From: Hypericibacter adhaerens
Lineage (GTDB): Bacteria; Pseudomonadota; Alphaproteobacteria; Dongiales; Dongiaceae
DNA: 64,000 nt
Assembly (NCBI RefSeq): GCF_008728835.1
Contig: NZ_CP042582.1
Coordinates: forward strand, 5,625,001 to 5,689,000
Direction of reading: 5' to 3'
Of this stretch, positions 62,674 through 64,000 are shown piece after piece. The notes under the pieces were generated by a model, which was not told the origin of the DNA, did not search any database, and saw only the letters and a program-made list of their open reading frames with translations. Made by a program: the position numbers and the translations under genes. How positions within the stretch are numbered: position 1 is the first letter of the stretch; each line of letters opens with the position of its first letter.

Positions 62674-63918
62674 ATGTCATCGATGGCAAGCCGCAGCGAA
62701 CTTCTTCGCGTGACGAGGCGCCGCTTGCTCGGGCTGGCCGGCATGGGCGCCGCCGCCCTCCTGTCGGCGCCCGCCCGGGCGCAATCTACGGTCGACCTGA
62801 AGCTTCCCGGCGGTCCCGGCGAGCGGTCCCTCACGACGGCCTTTCCGCAGAAGGGCGAGATGATTCTGCAACGCACGCGCCCGCCCCTGTTGGAAACGCC
62901 CTGGGAGGTGTTCGACAAGGGGGTGTTTACCCCGAACGACCAGTTCTATGTGCGCTGGCACTGGGCGATCATCCCGACCGAGGTGAGCGTCGACAGCTTC
63001 AGGCTCAAGGTTCATGGCCAGGTGAATCAGGAGCTCTCGCTCTCGCTGCAGGACATCCTCGGCGGGTTCCCGCGCGTGGAATTGGCCGCGGTCAATCAAT
63101 GTTCCGGCAATTCGCGGGGCCTGTTCCAGCCGCGCGTGCCGGGCGGGCAATGGGCCAACGGCGCGATGGGCAATGCGCTTTGGGCGGGCGTGCGCCTCAA
63201 GGACGTGCTCGATCGCGCCGGCGTCAAGTCCGGCGCCGTGCAGGTGCGCTTCCGCGGGCTGGACGAGCCGGTCGTCGACGAAGCGCCTGCCTTCATGAAG
63301 TCGCTCGCCATCGACCACGCGCGCAACGGCGAGGTCATGATCGCCTATGCGATGAACGGCGATCAGTTGCCGTTGGTGAACGGCTTTCCGCTGCGCCTGG
63401 TGGTGCCGGGATGGTATGCGACCTACTGGGTCAAGATGCTGAGCGACATCGAGGTGCTGGACCAGCTCGACACGAATTACTGGACCAAGACCGCCTACAC
63501 CATTCCCGACACGCCCCATGCGAACATGACGCCGGGCCAGACCGGCGTGACCATGGTCCCGATCAACCGCATGGTGCCGCGCTCCTTCGTCACCAACCTG
63601 GTCTCCGGCACCTCGGTCGCCGCCGGTGAGCCCACGCCGCTGCGCGGCATCGCCTTCGGCGGCGACTGCGGCGTGGCCGGCGTGGACCTTTCGATCGATG
63701 GCGGCAAGAGCTGGCAACCGGCTCAGCTCGGCAAGGACGAGGGCAAATACGGCTTCCGGCAATGGCAGGCCCGCATCACGCTGCCCTCGCCCGGATCCTA
63801 TGCGGTGAAGCTGCGCTGCACGAACGCCAACGGCGAGGCCCAGCCCGACACGCCGAATTGGAACCCCGCCGGCTTCATGCGCAATGTCATCGAAACCACC
63901 GATCTTGTCGCGGCCTGA
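62674..63918 (+). CDS. Molybdopterin sulfite oxidase, SorA-like
   Basis: 414 aa from ATG 62674 (in-frame ATGs at 62662 and 62683 are alternatives). TAT signal VTRRRLLGLAGMGAAALLSAPARA. The Mo-cofactor domain has the catalytic Cys143 in AAVNQCSGNSRGLFQP, NGAMGNALWAGVRLKDVLDRAG and the active-site-side FPLRLVVPGWYATYWVKML. The C-terminal dimerisation domain (about 300-410) shows LRGIAFGGDCGVAGVDLSIDGGKSW. It oxidises sulfite to sulfate in the periplasm and passes electrons to a c-type cytochrome, probably the next gene (12-base gap). Confidence 0.94.
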   Translation: MSSMASRSELLRVTRRRLLGLAGMGAAALLSAPARAQSTVDLKLPGGPGERSLTTAFPQKGEMILQRTRPPLLETPWEVFDKGVFTPNDQFYVRWHWAIIPTEVSVDSFRLKVHGQVNQELSLSLQDILGGFPRVELAAVNQCSGNSRGLFQPRVPGGQWANGAMGNALWAGVRLKDVLDRAGVKSGAVQVRFRGLDEPVVDEAPAFMKSLAIDHARNGEVMIAYAMNGDQLPLVNGFPLRLVVPGWYATYWVKMLSDIEVLDQLDTNYWTKTAYTIPDTPHANMTPGQTGVTMVPINRMVPRSFVTNLVSGTSVAAGEPTPLRGIAFGGDCGVAGVDLSIDGGKSWQPAQLGKDEGKYGFRQWQARITLPSPGSYAVKLRCTNANGEAQPDTPNWNPAGFMRNVIETTDLVAA

Positions 63919-63930
63919 GGAGATCCAGCC

Positions 63931-64000
63931 ATGCGGCGCTTGCTGTTCTCTGCGACGATCCTGTTCGGCACGGCGCTTCTGCCCTTCATGCTTCATGCCG
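63931..64000 (+). CDS. Start of a secreted protein, probably the SorB-like cytochrome c (3' truncated)
   Basis: ATG 63931, 8 bases after GAGGAG. The 23 visible residues (MRRLLFSATILFGTALLPF...) are a signal peptide. Position directly after the sulfite oxidase gene suggests its electron-acceptor cytochrome; the heme motif is beyond the window edge, so this is inferred. Confidence 0.7.
   Translation, partial: MRRLLFSATILFGTALLPFMLHA

Overview
The window is GC-rich DNA (about two thirds G+C), densely coded with short intergenic gaps, from a Gram-negative bacterium. The porin type, the order ubiH-like / amtB / aminotransferase / ftsK / lolA / xth, the DUF971-Trm112-LON-CnoX group and the Ada + 2OG-oxygenase group all point to an alphaproteobacterium, most likely of the Rhodospirillales. 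This placement is an inference from gene content; no rRNA is present. One tRNA-Gly(GCC) is present.

Region 1 (1-10.1 kb) is an array of six porin paralogues, all on the + strand. Four have long untranslated leaders that start near a shared AGTTARCTTGACC box. Three of those carry a conserved hairpin exactly 30-31 nt before the ATG. Four of the six genes end in nearly the same GAGGGGCGGC terminator. A four-unit, 22-bp-phased array of palindromes lies between porins 2 and 3. Region 2 (10.2-18.2 kb) is mixed housekeeping: YggS, an Ala/Pro-rich alphaproteobacterial hypothetical, GTP cyclohydrolase II, an OmpR-type response regulator, an MFS transporter, an MBL-fold hydrolase and a methyltransferase.

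Region 3 (18.2-35.4 kb) is the most coherent accessory region. A minus-strand run of ten genes, several joined by ATGA/GTGA overlaps, encodes two GT4 glycosyltransferases, a histidine phosphatase, a MurG-like glycosyltransferase, a polysaccharide deacetylase-like protein, a small membrane protein and a complete Opp/Dpp-type ABC importer. Next come another MurG-like glycosyltransferase and a divergent + strand triad: a very large ABC exporter-like protein with a degenerate, expanded nucleotide-binding domain, a lone cyclic-nucleotide-binding domain protein and a Methyltransf_17-type methyltransferase. I consider this triad, with its glycosyltransferase neighbours, the best candidate for an undescribed system.

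Region 4 (35.4-54.7 kb) is core metabolism and cell biology: exonuclease III, a gamma-Glu-GABA hydrolase, LolA, FtsK, an aminotransferase, AmtB, a UbiH-type hydroxylase, a GH3-family protein, a penicillin-acylase lipoprotein, an M24 protein that looks like the DMSP lyase DddP, then DUF971, Trm112, LON-domain, CnoX and ProX-type genes and tRNA-Gly. Two families of dispersed palindromic repeats lie between these genes. Region 5 (54.7-64 kb) holds an alkylation-damage group (Ada, a second O6-alkylguanine transferase, a 2OG-Fe(II) oxygenase, a TMEM175-like protein), a truncated xanthine-dehydrogenase-like protein, a TAT-exported alpha/beta hydrolase, a LysR/lrgA/lrgB unit with a visible operator, and a TAT-exported sulfite oxidase followed by the start of its probable partner gene.
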